DNA of 64,000 bases from JAYRZB01 sp041916675 (GTDB lineage Bacteria; Pseudomonadota; Alphaproteobacteria; Rhizobiales; Devosiaceae): positions 40,687 through 104,686 of the forward strand of contig JAYRZB010000009.1 of the NCBI GenBank assembly GCA_041916675.1, written 5' to 3'. Positions within the stretch are counted from its first letter, which is position 1, and each line of letters opens with the position of its first letter. The position numbers were made by a program, and so were the translations under genes. The notes beneath the pieces were generated by a model. The model was not told where the DNA came from. It did not search any database and saw only the letters and a list, made by a program, of their open reading frames with translations. Shown here in pieces: positions 9,199-17,677 of the stretch.

Positions 9199-10149
9199 TC
9201 AGGCAATGAGTTCGGCAACAAAGGCGTCGATATCGGCCTGCTGGCCGATCGAAACTGCGATTGCCTCTGGATTGATGCGCTTGGCAAGCCCGGTCAGCAC
9301 TTTGCCTGCACCGATTTCCACAAGATGGGTCACTTCGCCGCCGGTCGTCATGCGGGTCACGCTCTCGGTCCAGCGCACCATGCCGGTGACCTGCTCCACG
9401 AGGCGATTGCGAATATCGGTCGGGTCCGAGATTGGCCGCGCCACGACATTGGAAACTAGCGGCACGATGGGCGCATTCATCGCTACATTGGCCAGCGCCT
9501 CGCGCATCACCTCGGCGGCCGGGGCCATCAGCGCACAGTGAAACGGCGCACTCACCGGCAGAGGCAGGGCTCGCTTGGCGCCCTTTTCCTTGCACAGGTC
9601 CATGGCGCGCTCGACGGCCGCGACATGCCCGGAAATCACCACCTGACCCGGGGCATTGTCATTGGCCACGCCCAACACCTCACCTTGCGCTGCCAGCTTG
9701 CAGACTTCGGCCACCGTGTCGATCTCAAGCCCGAGGATGGCCGCCATCGCGCCCTCGCCGACCGGCACCGCCTGCTGCATGGCCTGTCCGCGCGTCTTGA
9801 GCAGCCGCGCCGCGTCGGAAATCGAAAAAGTCCCCGCAGCGCAGAGTGCCGTATATTCGCCCAGCGAGTGACCGGCGACGAACGCTGCATGCTTCTGAAT
9901 ACTGACGCCGCGTGCTTCGAGCACACGCATCACCGCCAGCGAAACCGCCATCAACGCGGGCTGGGCATTCTCTGTCAGGCGCAGGGTCTCGTCGGGGCCC
10001 TCAAACATGATTGCCGAAAGCTTCTGGCTCAGCGCTTCATCAACTTCATCAAACACCGCTCGCGCTTCAGCATAGGTTGCGGCCAGCTCGCGGCCCATGC
10101 CGACTGCCTGGCTGCCCTGGCCGGGAAAGGTGAAAGCGCGCTTGATCAT
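9199..10149 (-). CDS. fabD: Malonyl-CoA:ACP transacylase FabD
   Basis: 316 residues from the ATG at 10149, preceded by GAGGAG at 5-nt spacing. The frame stays open upstream, but that extension runs antisense through the rpsF leader and is not FabD-like. It moves malonyl from CoA to ACP. Motifs are FPGQGSQ near the N-terminus, the nucleophile serine in AGHSLGEYTAL and the catalytic His in SAPFHCALM. First gene of the reverse fab block and divergent from rpsF. Confidence 0.96.
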   Translation of the reverse strand: MIKRAFTFPGQGSQAVGMGRELAATYAEARAVFDEVDEALSQKLSAIMFEGPDETLRLTENAQPALMAVSLAVMRVLEARGVSIQKHAAFVAGHSLGEYTALCAAGTFSISDAARLLKTRGQAMQQAVPVGEGAMAAILGLEIDTVAEVCKLAAQGEVLGVANDNAPGQVVISGHVAAVERAMDLCKEKGAKRALPLPVSAPFHCALMAPAAEVMREALANVAMNAPIVPLVSNVVARPISDPTDIRNRLVEQVTGMVRWTESVTRMTTGGEVTHLVEIGAGKVLTGLAKRINPEAIAVSIGQQADIDAFVAELIA

Positions 10150-10500
10150 GTTGCTCCTCGAGTGGCCTGTTGCTGGCGGCCTTGTTACAAGCCTATGCCG
10201 AGGCGCCAGCGGCGTAAAGTTCCCGGGGCGTTTGAAGAATGCGTGTGGCAGAGTCAAGGCAGGTGTCGACAAACCAGCCGCAAACCCACATTTGACTTGC
10301 CTTCCGGACCGTTTCGGCCTATCTCGCCCCTGCATTCGTCCGGCCGGGGGCTGAACGGAGGGTTTTGCTTTGGCAAAACAGGGCTGGTCCCGTCCTCCCG
10401 TGTTCCCGCTCTTTGCAAGACTGCTTTGTCGCCTTTCCGGCTTCAAGGGGGCTCCGCGCCGGTGGATGAGAGTTGAACTCTTAAATGAGGAAGGCGCTTT
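10150..10500. other. Divergent fabD/rpsF intergenic region (351 bp)
   Basis: No gene is seen. It holds the promoters for fabD (reverse) and rpsF (forward), a 7-bp-stem hairpin at 10362-10379 (GTTTTGC / GCAAAAC) and a short dyad at 10469-10481 (AGAGTT G AACTCT) just before the rpsF ribosome site. The second dyad lies where r-protein leader structures usually sit, but I cannot match it to a defined S6:S18 leader motif. Confidence 0.6.
10297..10325 (+). promoter_or_regulatory. Candidate rpsF operon promoter
   Basis: TTGCCT (10297-10302) and TATCTC (10320-10325) are separated by 17 nt. An overlapping TTGACT lies at 10293-10298. This would give a leader of about 170 nt before rpsF. Assigned by consensus likeness only. 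Confidence 0.4.
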
Positions 10501-10914
10501 ATGGCCCTCTATGAGCATATCTTTCTTGCTCGGCAGGACGTTTCTGCCCAGCAGGTCGAAGAACTGACCAACACCCTGACTGAACTGCTCGTCTCCAATG
10601 GCGGCAAGGTCACCAAGAATGAGTACTGGGGCCTCAAGACCCTCAGCTACCGCATTCGCAAGAACCGCAAGGCTCACTATTCGCTGCTTAACATTGACGC
10701 GCCGCACGCAGCGGTTGCCGAAATGGAACGCCTGATGCGCATTAATGAAGACATCCTGCGCTTCATGACCATCCGCGTGGACAAGCTCGAAGAAGGCCCG
10801 TCGGCCATGATGCAGAAGCGTGACCGCGACGATCGCGGCGAGCGGGGCGACCGTCCTGATCGCGGCGGTGGTGACCGGTTCGGTGGCGGCGAACGCCGTC
10901 CGCGCCGCTTCTAA
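10501..10914 (+). CDS. rpsF: 30S ribosomal protein S6
   Basis: 137 residues. The core (about 1-95) is typical S6 (YEHIFLARQDVS, TKNEYWGLKTLSYRIRKNRKAHY). S6 binds the central domain of 16S rRNA as a heterodimer with S18, which is encoded next. The C-terminus carries a charged Arg/Asp/Gly-rich tail of about 35 residues, common in alphaproteobacterial S6 and probably disordered. A ribosome site AGGAAG precedes the ATG. Confidence 0.97.
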   Translation: MALYEHIFLARQDVSAQQVEELTNTLTELLVSNGGKVTKNEYWGLKTLSYRIRKNRKAHYSLLNIDAPHAAVAEMERLMRINEDILRFMTIRVDKLEEGPSAMMQKRDRDDRGERGDRPDRGGGDRFGGGERRPRRF

Positions 10915-10937
10915 TTTAAAGCCAGGAGCAAGCTACT

Positions 10938-11192
10938 ATGGCAATTCGTGATCTGACCACCTCGCAGGCCCGCCGGCCGTTCCAGCGCCGCCGCAAGACC
11001 TGCCCGTTCTCTGGCGAGAACGCGCCCAAGATCGACTATATGGATGTGCGCCTTCTGCAGCGCTACGTCTCCGAGCGCGGCAAGATCGTGCCGAGCCGCA
11101 TCACCGCCGTTTCGGCGCTGAAGCAGCGTGAACTGGCCAAGGCCATCAAGCGCGCCCGCTTCATCGGCATCATGCCCTACGCATCGAACTAA
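10938..11192 (+). CDS. rpsR: 30S ribosomal protein S18
   Basis: 84 residues with the S18 signature (CPFSGENAPKIDYMDVRLL, FVSERGKIVPSRI-like segment, IKRARFIGIMPY). It forms a dimer with S6 on the platform of the 30S subunit. A strong ribosome site (CAGGAGC) precedes the ATG, 23 nt after rpsF. Confidence 0.97.
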   Translation: MAIRDLTTSQARRPFQRRRKTCPFSGENAPKIDYMDVRLLQRYVSERGKIVPSRITAVSALKQRELAKAIKRARFIGIMPYASN

Positions 11193-11200
11193 TGCCTTCA

Positions 11201-11222
11201 GCGCCTGCCCAAGGGCGGGCGC
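11201..11222 (+). promoter_or_regulatory. Strong hairpin between rpsR and rplI
   Basis: A 10-bp stem (GCGCCTGCCC / GGGCGGGCGC, one G-T pair) with a minimal 2-nt centre lies 8 nt after the rpsR stop. It has no T-run, so it may be an mRNA-stabilising or attenuating structure setting the S18:L9 ratio. Confidence 0.4.
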
Positions 11223-11292
11223 GCCGCTGGGGCACCGAATGGTTCGGGGCTCCTAACCGTCTCTGCGACGGGACAGCATCTGGAGAATAAAT

Positions 11293-11856
11293 ATGAAAGT
11301 TATCCTGCTCGAACGCGTTGGCCGCACCGGTCACATCGGCGATGAAGTCAATGTGAAGGACGGGTTTGCCCGTAACTTCCTGCTGCCCCAAGGCAAGGCC
11401 CTGCGCGCCACCGAGGCAAACCGCAAGAAGTTTGAAGCCGAACGCGCCAATATCGAAAAGCGCAACAAGGAACGCCGCGAAGCCGCTGCTGGCATCGCTG
11501 CGGGCCTGAACGGCAAGACCGTGGTGATCATCCGTCAGGCCGGCGAAACCGGTCAGCTTTACGGTTCGGTTTCGTCGCGCGACGTGGCCGAGGCCCTGGC
11601 CAATGACGGTTTCACCGTTGCCCGTTCGCAGGTCAGCCTGATGGACCCGATCAAGACCGTTGGTGTCCATGTGGTGGATCTTCACCTGCACGCCGAAGTC
11701 GCCGTGACCGTCAACGTCAACGTTGCACGTTCCGAAGATGAAGCGGCCCGTCAGTCCAAGGGCGAAGACCTGACCGTTCCCTCGTTCGACGACGATGAAG
11801 ACGAAATCATCGAAGACGACGAGACCGACGAAGAAGCCGAAGCCACCGAAGAATAA
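11293..11856 (+). CDS. rplI: 50S ribosomal protein L9
   Basis: 187 residues. The N-terminal domain begins MKVILLERVGRTGHIGDEVNVKDG and carries the L9 signature ending in ARNFLLPQGKA. A long connecting helix and the C-terminal rRNA-binding domain follow. The last ~35 residues are a highly acidic Asp/Glu tail (DDDEDEIIEDDETDEEAEATEE-type composition), making it longer than E. coli L9 (149), as in other Hyphomicrobiales. It is closed by an intrinsic terminator. Confidence 0.96.
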   Translation: MKVILLERVGRTGHIGDEVNVKDGFARNFLLPQGKALRATEANRKKFEAERANIEKRNKERREAAAGIAAGLNGKTVVIIRQAGETGQLYGSVSSRDVAEALANDGFTVARSQVSLMDPIKTVGVHVVDLHLHAEVAVTVNVNVARSEDEAARQSKGEDLTVPSFDDDEDEIIEDDETDEEAEATEE

Positions 11857-11880
11857 GGCTTTCGGCCCATTCCGACTTTC

Positions 11881-11907
11881 AAGGCCGGGGTTCGCCCCGG
11901 CCTTTTT
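11881..11907 (+). terminator. Rho-independent terminator after rplI
   Basis: GGCCGGGG, loop TTCG, CCCCGGCC, then a T5 run, 24 nt past the rplI stop. A UUCG tetraloop on a perfect GC stem with a U-tract is a textbook intrinsic terminator. Confidence 0.9.
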
Positions 11908-12127
11908 GTTTGGGCCGTCCTACCTCCAGGCCAACTGCGCCCTGCCCGACTCAGCCCTTTTCGTGCCATTATGGTTTGCAAGACCCGTGCGTGGTTTTGA
12001 GCCTTATCCCCATTGTTCACAGGCCGAAATTCACCGGCCCCAATAATGCCCGGTCAGGCCAGCTGTCGTGACTCGCGCCACCGGATTTGGGTCGTTAAGC
12101 AGAGGTTAATAACCTTAGGACTGATAG

Positions 12128-13615
12128 ATGGCCGATCCGCTTCGCCTTGTTCGCCCCGAAGACCAGACGCCAACCCGGCTCGCCCCGCACAATGTCGAGG
12201 CCGAGCAGGCGCTGCTGGGCGCCATTCTGGTGAACAATGAAGCGTTCTACCGCGTCTCGGATTTCCTCGCGCCTGATCACTTCTACGAGCCGATCCACCG
12301 CCAGGTCTACGAAATCTGCGCCAAGATCATCCGGGCCGGCAAGATCGCTACCCCGATCACGGTCAAGACCTTCCTGCCCGATGCCTTGCTGCCCGATATG
12401 ACCATGCCGCAATACCTGGCGCGGCTGGCGGCCGAAGCAACCACCGTCATCAATGCTGCCGACTATGGTCATATCATTCTCGACAACGCCCTGCGCCGTA
12501 ACCTGATCCAGATCGGCGAGGAAATGCGGGAAACCGCCTATGCCGCTGATGTGGAGCTCACCCCCAGCAAGCAGATCGAGGAAGCGGAAAAGTCGCTCTT
12601 TGAGCTGGCCGAGAAGGGTACTAACGGCGCTGGCTTCCAGGACTTCAACGCGGCCCTCAAGGATGCCATCACCATGGCAGGCGAGGCTTATGGACGCGAC
12701 GGCTCGCTGTCCGGCACCGCCACCGGTCTGATGGACCTCGACCGCCTGATGGGTGGCCTGCAGCGCTCGGACCTGATCATTCTCGCCGCCCGTCCTGCCA
12801 TGGGCAAAACCTCGCTCGCCACCAACATCGCCTTCCACGTCGCCAAGTCCTGGAAAGGGGCTGTCACGCCCGACGGGCATCGTAAAACCACCGATGGCGG
12901 CATCGTGGGCTTTTTCTCGCTCGAAATGAGCGCCGAACAACTGGCCACGCGTATCCTGGCCGAACAGGCGCAGATTTCGTCTTCCGACATCCGGCGCGGC
13001 AATATCCATGAAAGCCAGTTTGCCAAGCTCGTCGATACCTCGGCCATGATGGCGCAGATCCCGCTCTATATCGATGACACGGGCGGCATCAGCGTGGTGC
13101 AGCTTGCGGCCCGCGCCCGGCGACTAAAGCGTCAAAAGGGCCTCGACCTGCTGATCGTTGACTACCTGCAACTGCTCACCGGCTCATCCAAGAAATCGAG
13201 CGAAAACCGTGTGCAGGAACTGACCGAGATCACCACGACGCTCAAGGCGCTGGCCAAGGAACTCGATCTGCCCATCATTGCGCTCAGCCAATTGAGCCGA
13301 CAGGTTGAAAACCGCGACGACAAGCATCCGCAACTATCAGACTTGCGCGAATCGGGCTCAATCGAGCAAGACGCCGACGTGGTGCTGTTCGTGTATCGAG
13401 AGGAATACTACCTCAAGAACAAGGAACCCAAGGAGGGGACTCCTGAACACCTTGCGTGGCAGGGTGAAATGGAGAAAGTTCACGGCAAGGCGGAAGTCAT
13501 CATTGGCAAGCAGCGTCACGGCCCCACGGGCACTGTGCAGCTGGCCTTTGAGGCCCAGTTCACCCGGTTCGCCAATCTGGCGCGGGCGGACTACCTGCCC
13601 GAGCGGATGGAATAG
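12128..13615 (+). CDS. dnaB: Replicative DNA helicase DnaB
   Basis: 495 residues. The N-terminal primase-interaction domain (PHNVEAEQALLGAILVNNEAFYRV) is followed by a RecA-like helicase domain with Walker A (ARPAMGKTS), Walker B (LLIVDYLQLL), SQLSRQVENR and DLRESGSIEQDADVV. It is a hexameric 5'-3' helicase that unwinds the fork and recruits primase. It follows rplI as in many Hyphomicrobiales and leads into alr with a 9-nt gap. Confidence 0.97.
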   Translation: MADPLRLVRPEDQTPTRLAPHNVEAEQALLGAILVNNEAFYRVSDFLAPDHFYEPIHRQVYEICAKIIRAGKIATPITVKTFLPDALLPDMTMPQYLARLAAEATTVINAADYGHIILDNALRRNLIQIGEEMRETAYAADVELTPSKQIEEAEKSLFELAEKGTNGAGFQDFNAALKDAITMAGEAYGRDGSLSGTATGLMDLDRLMGGLQRSDLIILAARPAMGKTSLATNIAFHVAKSWKGAVTPDGHRKTTDGGIVGFFSLEMSAEQLATRILAEQAQISSSDIRRGNIHESQFAKLVDTSAMMAQIPLYIDDTGGISVVQLAARARRLKRQKGLDLLIVDYLQLLTGSSKKSSENRVQELTEITTTLKALAKELDLPIIALSQLSRQVENRDDKHPQLSDLRESGSIEQDADVVLFVYREEYYLKNKEPKEGTPEHLAWQGEMEKVHGKAEVIIGKQRHGPTGTVQLAFEAQFTRFANLARADYLPERME

Positions 13616-13624
13616 ACAACTAGA

Positions 13625-14743
13625 ATGGCAACAATCTCCGGCCTTGGCGGGCGCCTGACCATCGACCTTGCCGCCCTGGCGCGCAACTGGCGCGCGCTCG
13701 ACAAGGTGAGCAACGGCGCCCTGACCGGAGCGGTGGTCAAGGCCGATGCCTATGGCACCGGCATCGGGCCGTCGTCGCGCGCGCTGTTCCAGGCCGGAGC
13801 CCGGTTCTTTTTTACTGCCACGCTCGATGAAGCCATTTCGGTGCGCGCCGCGCTGCCGCAGGCCCATATCTTCGTGCTAAACGGGCTCTATCCCGGAGCA
13901 GCTGAGCTCTACACCGCTGAACGGCTGATGCCGGTGCTCTCGTCGCTGGCCATGCTCGAAGAGTGGCTGACACTCTGCATCCGCCGCAACGAGGCTTTTC
14001 CGGCTGCCCTGCACTTCGACACAGGGATGAACCGGCTGGGCATGAAACTGTCGGAAGCCAGCATCGTCAAGCGCCAGCTCGACGAACTCGGCTTCCAGCC
14101 GCAGATGATCATGAGCCACCTTGCCTGTGCCGATCAGCCCAGCCACGAGAAGAACCGCACGCAGTTGGCGCTGTTCAACGCCGTGCTGCAGCACTTCCCC
14201 AATATTCCGGCCTCACTGGCCAATTCGGCCGGGCTGATGACCAATCGCGACAACCACTTCCAGATGGTGCGCCCTGGCATCGCGCTCTATGGCGGCCGGG
14301 CCGTCAATGGTCGGCGCAACCCCATGTCGCCGGTGGTGACACTTGAAGTGCCGATCCTGCAGGTGCGCGATGTCAAGACCGGGGATACGGTAGGCTACGG
14401 AGCAACCCAGAACGTGGCGCGCGACAGCCGATTGGCCATCATCGGCATCGGTTATGCCGATGGCTTCCTGCGCTCGCTTTCGTCGAGCAATTCGCGTCAC
14501 GGTGGCCGCGTCGCTATCGGCGGGCGCATTGCCCCGATCATTGGCCGGATATCGATGGACACCACTATCGTCGACATCACCGATCTGCCCGATATCCCCA
14601 AACCGGGCGACCTCGTCGAGGTTATCGGTCGTTCCGTCGCGCTTGATGAGCAGGCCGATGTTGCAGGCACCATCGGCTACGAATTGCTCACCGGCCTCAA
14701 GGGCCGCTATGAGCGCAAGTATGTCGAAAGCCCCGCCCCCTGA
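13625..14743 (+). CDS. alr: Alanine racemase
   Basis: 372 residues. It interconverts L- and D-alanine for peptidoglycan. The PLP lysine motif is VVKADAYGTG (Lys39). The second catalytic base Tyr lies in IGIGYADGF, and the C-terminal domain has GRISMDTTIVDIT. Slightly unusual is Asp in place of the common Asn after Lys-Ala (KADAYG), which many alphaproteobacteria share. It is probably co-transcribed with dnaB. Confidence 0.94.
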   Translation: MATISGLGGRLTIDLAALARNWRALDKVSNGALTGAVVKADAYGTGIGPSSRALFQAGARFFFTATLDEAISVRAALPQAHIFVLNGLYPGAAELYTAERLMPVLSSLAMLEEWLTLCIRRNEAFPAALHFDTGMNRLGMKLSEASIVKRQLDELGFQPQMIMSHLACADQPSHEKNRTQLALFNAVLQHFPNIPASLANSAGLMTNRDNHFQMVRPGIALYGGRAVNGRRNPMSPVVTLEVPILQVRDVKTGDTVGYGATQNVARDSRLAIIGIGYADGFLRSLSSSNSRHGGRVAIGGRIAPIIGRISMDTTIVDITDLPDIPKPGDLVEVIGRSVALDEQADVAGTIGYELLTGLKGRYERKYVESPAP

Positions 14744-14754
14744 GGGCCGGCGGC

Positions 14755-15285
14755 ATGGCGACGCTCATCGTCCTGCTGCGTGCCATCGGACCGGCCACAC
14801 ATCGCCTGATGTCGATGCAACAATGGCGCAATGCGACGCTGGATGCCGGATTTGGCCGCGCTGAAACTTATGTGGCGACCGGCAATATGATAGTCGAAAC
14901 CGATCTTGAGCCCGAACTCGTCACGCTTCGCATGAACGAGATTCTGGCCGGATTCAGTCTTGGCCCAAACGTGTCGGCCTTCATCCGCCCGCCGCAAGCC
15001 TTGGCAAACCTGATTGAGGCCAATCCATTCCGGGATGCCGCCGACCAACGTCCCGATGCGCTCGCCGCGTGCTTTTTCGCGGGCCCGCCAGACTTTGCGT
15101 GGATACCCGATCATCGGGGCGACGAGCGCGTCCACGCCGTGGGCGATCATCTGATCGTTGACTATCCCATGCAGATTTCGAAGGCAAAGCTCGTTCCCGG
15201 CAAGATCGAACGCTGGTCGGGCACGGCCATGACGGCTCGAAACTGGAACACCGTCCGCAACCTGCTTGCACGCAGCACCGGTTAG
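14755..15285 (+). CDS. DUF1697 family protein
   Basis: 176 residues. The N-terminus (ATLIVLLRAIGP, then RNATLDAGFGRAETYVATGNMIVE) fits DUF1697, a small alpha/beta family of unknown function whose members usually read 'LLRGINVGG...YIQSGNVVF'. No catalytic motif is known. It starts 11 nt after alr and lies before radA, where no gene is needed for the conserved order, so it looks like an insertion into the block. Confidence 0.75.
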   Translation: MATLIVLLRAIGPATHRLMSMQQWRNATLDAGFGRAETYVATGNMIVETDLEPELVTLRMNEILAGFSLGPNVSAFIRPPQALANLIEANPFRDAADQRPDALAACFFAGPPDFAWIPDHRGDERVHAVGDHLIVDYPMQISKAKLVPGKIERWSGTAMTARNWNTVRNLLARSTG

Positions 15286-15377
15286 TGTTCGCTTTTTGTT
15301 CTTGATGAACGTGGCGCCTTCCCGTATCGTCATCGCACGTCCCGCCCCCATTTCGCCCAACAGTTTCCGGACCCCGC

Positions 15378-16781
15378 ATGGCCAAGTCAAAATCCACCTT
15401 CGTCTGCCAGGCTTGTGGGGCGGTTTCGTCGCGATGGGTCGGGCGGTGCGACAGTTGCGGTGAATGGAATTCGATTGTCGAAGAGTTGGTGGAAAGTGGC
15501 GTCGGCGCTGGCCCCAATGCAGCGCTCGCCAATGGCCGGCCGGCGCAGCTGGTGCCGCTATCGGGCGAAACCGAAAGTGCGGCGCGCATTGTCACCGGGC
15601 TCAGCGAGCTTGACCGGGTCACCGGCGGTGGCTTCGTCATGGGCTCGGCCGTGCTGGTCGGCGGCGAACCCGGCATCGGCAAGTCGACCCTGCTTCTTCA
15701 GGCAGCAGCCGCTCTGGCCAACCAGGGCAAGCGCGTCATTTACGTTTCCGGCGAAGAAGCCGTGGGGCAGATCCGGCTGCGCGCGCGGCGCCTTGGCCTC
15801 AGCGATGCCGATGTGCACCTGGCCAGCGAAACCAACGTCGAGATCATCCTTGCCACCCTGCAGGAGGGACCCGCGCCGCATCTGGTGATCATCGATTCCA
15901 TCCAGACGCTGTGGACCGACCGGGCCGAAAGCGCGCCGGGCACGGTTACCCAGGTGCGCACCTCAGCGCAGGCCCTCACCCGCTTTGCCAAGAAAAGCGG
16001 CGCGGCGGTGGTTCTGGTCGGCCATGTTACCAAGGATGGGCAAATCGCCGGACCGCGCGTGGTCGAGCACATGGTCGACGCCGTGCTCTATTTCGAAGGC
16101 GATGCCAGCCACACCTTTCGTATCCTGCGCGGCGTGAAGAACCGCTACGGCGCCACCGATGAAATCGGCGTCTTCGAAATGACCACGCTCGGCCTGCAGG
16201 AGGTTGCCAACCCATCAGCCCTGTTTCTCGACCAGCGCGATGAAGGGGCCGCCGGTTCGGCCGTCTTTGCCGGTATGGAGGGCACCCGCCCTCTGCTCAT
16301 CGAAATTCAGGCGCTCGTCGCCCCGTCCCCGCTCGGCACCCCCCGGCGCGCCGTCGTCGGTTGGGACTCGTCCCGCCTGTCCATGGTGCTGGCCGTGCTG
16401 GAAACCCGCTGCGGGGTGCGGATTGGCGCCAACGACATTTACCTCAACGTTGCGGGCGGCCTCAAAATCAACGAGCCTGCCGCCGACGTCGCGGTTGCTG
16501 CTGCCCTCATTTCTTCCCTCACCGGCTCGCCGCTACCGCCGGACACGGTCTATTTCGGGGAAATCTCTCTGGCTGGTGGCATCCGGCCCGTCGTTCATGG
16601 CTCGCTCCGCCTGCGTGAAGCGCAAAAGCTCGGCTTTGCTTCGGTGGTAACCGGACGCCTCGGCTCAGGAGACAAGGCCAACGGGCTCAATGTCACCGAG
16701 TTTACCGGCCTTGCCGAACTGGTTGGGCGGATTGCCGCCAACGGAAAAAAAGCGCCCAACGCACAGGACGGTCGCGACTAA
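15378..16781 (+). CDS. radA: DNA repair protein RadA
   Basis: 467 residues. The N-terminal four-Cys zinc finger (CQACGAVSSRWVGRCDSC), Walker A GEPGIGKST, the RadA-specific KNRYG motif and a C-terminal Lon-protease-like domain (INVAGGLKINEPAADVAVAAAL, with PLPPDTVYFGEISLAG) are all visible. RadA is a RecA-like ATPase that promotes branch migration in recombination repair. Confidence 0.96.
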   Translation: MAKSKSTFVCQACGAVSSRWVGRCDSCGEWNSIVEELVESGVGAGPNAALANGRPAQLVPLSGETESAARIVTGLSELDRVTGGGFVMGSAVLVGGEPGIGKSTLLLQAAAALANQGKRVIYVSGEEAVGQIRLRARRLGLSDADVHLASETNVEIILATLQEGPAPHLVIIDSIQTLWTDRAESAPGTVTQVRTSAQALTRFAKKSGAAVVLVGHVTKDGQIAGPRVVEHMVDAVLYFEGDASHTFRILRGVKNRYGATDEIGVFEMTTLGLQEVANPSALFLDQRDEGAAGSAVFAGMEGTRPLLIEIQALVAPSPLGTPRRAVVGWDSSRLSMVLAVLETRCGVRIGANDIYLNVAGGLKINEPAADVAVAAALISSLTGSPLPPDTVYFGEISLAGGIRPVVHGSLRLREAQKLGFASVVTGRLGSGDKANGLNVTEFTGLAELVGRIAANGKKAPNAQDGRD

Positions 16782-16917
16782 GACCCGTCGCAAGCGGCAA
16801 CAAAGCCACAGACGCATGCTTTCTGGGTAGATCGGGAATGCAGGCCGCCCCGGCGCTTGGAATCTGCGGCAGAAGCAGTTAAACGGGGGGCATTATTCCT
16901 TGGGGCAAGAGTGAACC

Positions 16918-17556
16918 ATGCTGACCGCGTTTGATGTGGGTGTCGGGGTACTCGTTCTGATTTCGGCGATCCTGGCCACTGCTCGCGGGCTGACGCGCGA
17001 AGTGCTGTCTCTGGCCACCTGGGCCGGTTCGGCCGCCATTGCCATTTTCATGTGGCAGTATCACCCCGAAATCGCTGAAGGTTTTATTGACGACAAGACC
17101 GTTGCCGCCGTCGCCACGGTTGTAGGCTCCTTCATCGTTTCGCTGATCGTTCTGCACCTGATCACCATGCGCATCGCCGACTTTGTGGTCGACAGCAAGA
17201 TCGGCCCGCTCGATCGCACGCTGGGCTTTGTCTTTGGCGTTGCCCGCGGCGTGCTGATCGCCGTAGTGGTGGTGATTTTCGGGGTCTGGCTTCTGCCCGG
17301 TAAATTGCCGACTTGGGCCTCTGACTCCAAGTCGCTGCAGCCACTTCAAGGCTTGGGAACCGCTCTTATCGAGACCTTGCCTCCTGAGCTCGAAACCCAG
17401 GTGACCACCATTCTCAAGCGCGGCTCAGTGCAGCCGCCCGTCGAGGGCGAAACCCCAGCCGATGCGCCGGAAGAAGGCACGGACGCGCCTGAAGACGGCT
17501 CAGTTCCTGCTGAGCAACCCGCGGATGCGGCTCCGGCAACCAATACGCCTGTTTGA
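16918..17556 (+). CDS. cvpA: CvpA family inner-membrane protein
   Basis: 212 residues. Four predicted membrane helices lie in the first ~125 residues, with the family segment TARGLTREVLSLATWAGS and GFVFGVARGVLIAVVVV. A low-complexity Pro/Ala/Glu/Asp tail (about 150-212) follows. CvpA was first linked to colicin V production and is widely found beside purF, as here. Its biochemical role is not settled. A terminator follows it. Confidence 0.9.
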   Translation: MLTAFDVGVGVLVLISAILATARGLTREVLSLATWAGSAAIAIFMWQYHPEIAEGFIDDKTVAAVATVVGSFIVSLIVLHLITMRIADFVVDSKIGPLDRTLGFVFGVARGVLIAVVVVIFGVWLLPGKLPTWASDSKSLQPLQGLGTALIETLPPELETQVTTILKRGSVQPPVEGETPADAPEEGTDAPEDGSVPAEQPADAAPATNTPV

Positions 17557-17586
17557 GGCAGCGCCGAAGGCGAAGCATAGGGACCG

Positions 17587-17607
17587 AGACCGCGTTGCGG
17601 TCTTTTT
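17587..17607 (+). terminator. Intrinsic terminator after cvpA
   Basis: A 7-bp stem AGACCGC / GCGGTCT with a GTT loop runs straight into T5. It separates cvpA from purF, though purF starts only 70 nt on. Confidence 0.8.
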
Positions 17608-17677
17608 CCTTTGATTGGACATTTTCGAAGAATGGCGGCATAGCCGCCGACGTGATGCAGTGACTCAGGGCGACCCG

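Noticed and set aside
10150..10707. N-terminal extension of fabD by 186 residues
   Set aside because: The FabD fold begins at the ATG at 10149, which has a strong ribosome site; the extension runs antisense to the rpsF leader and start.
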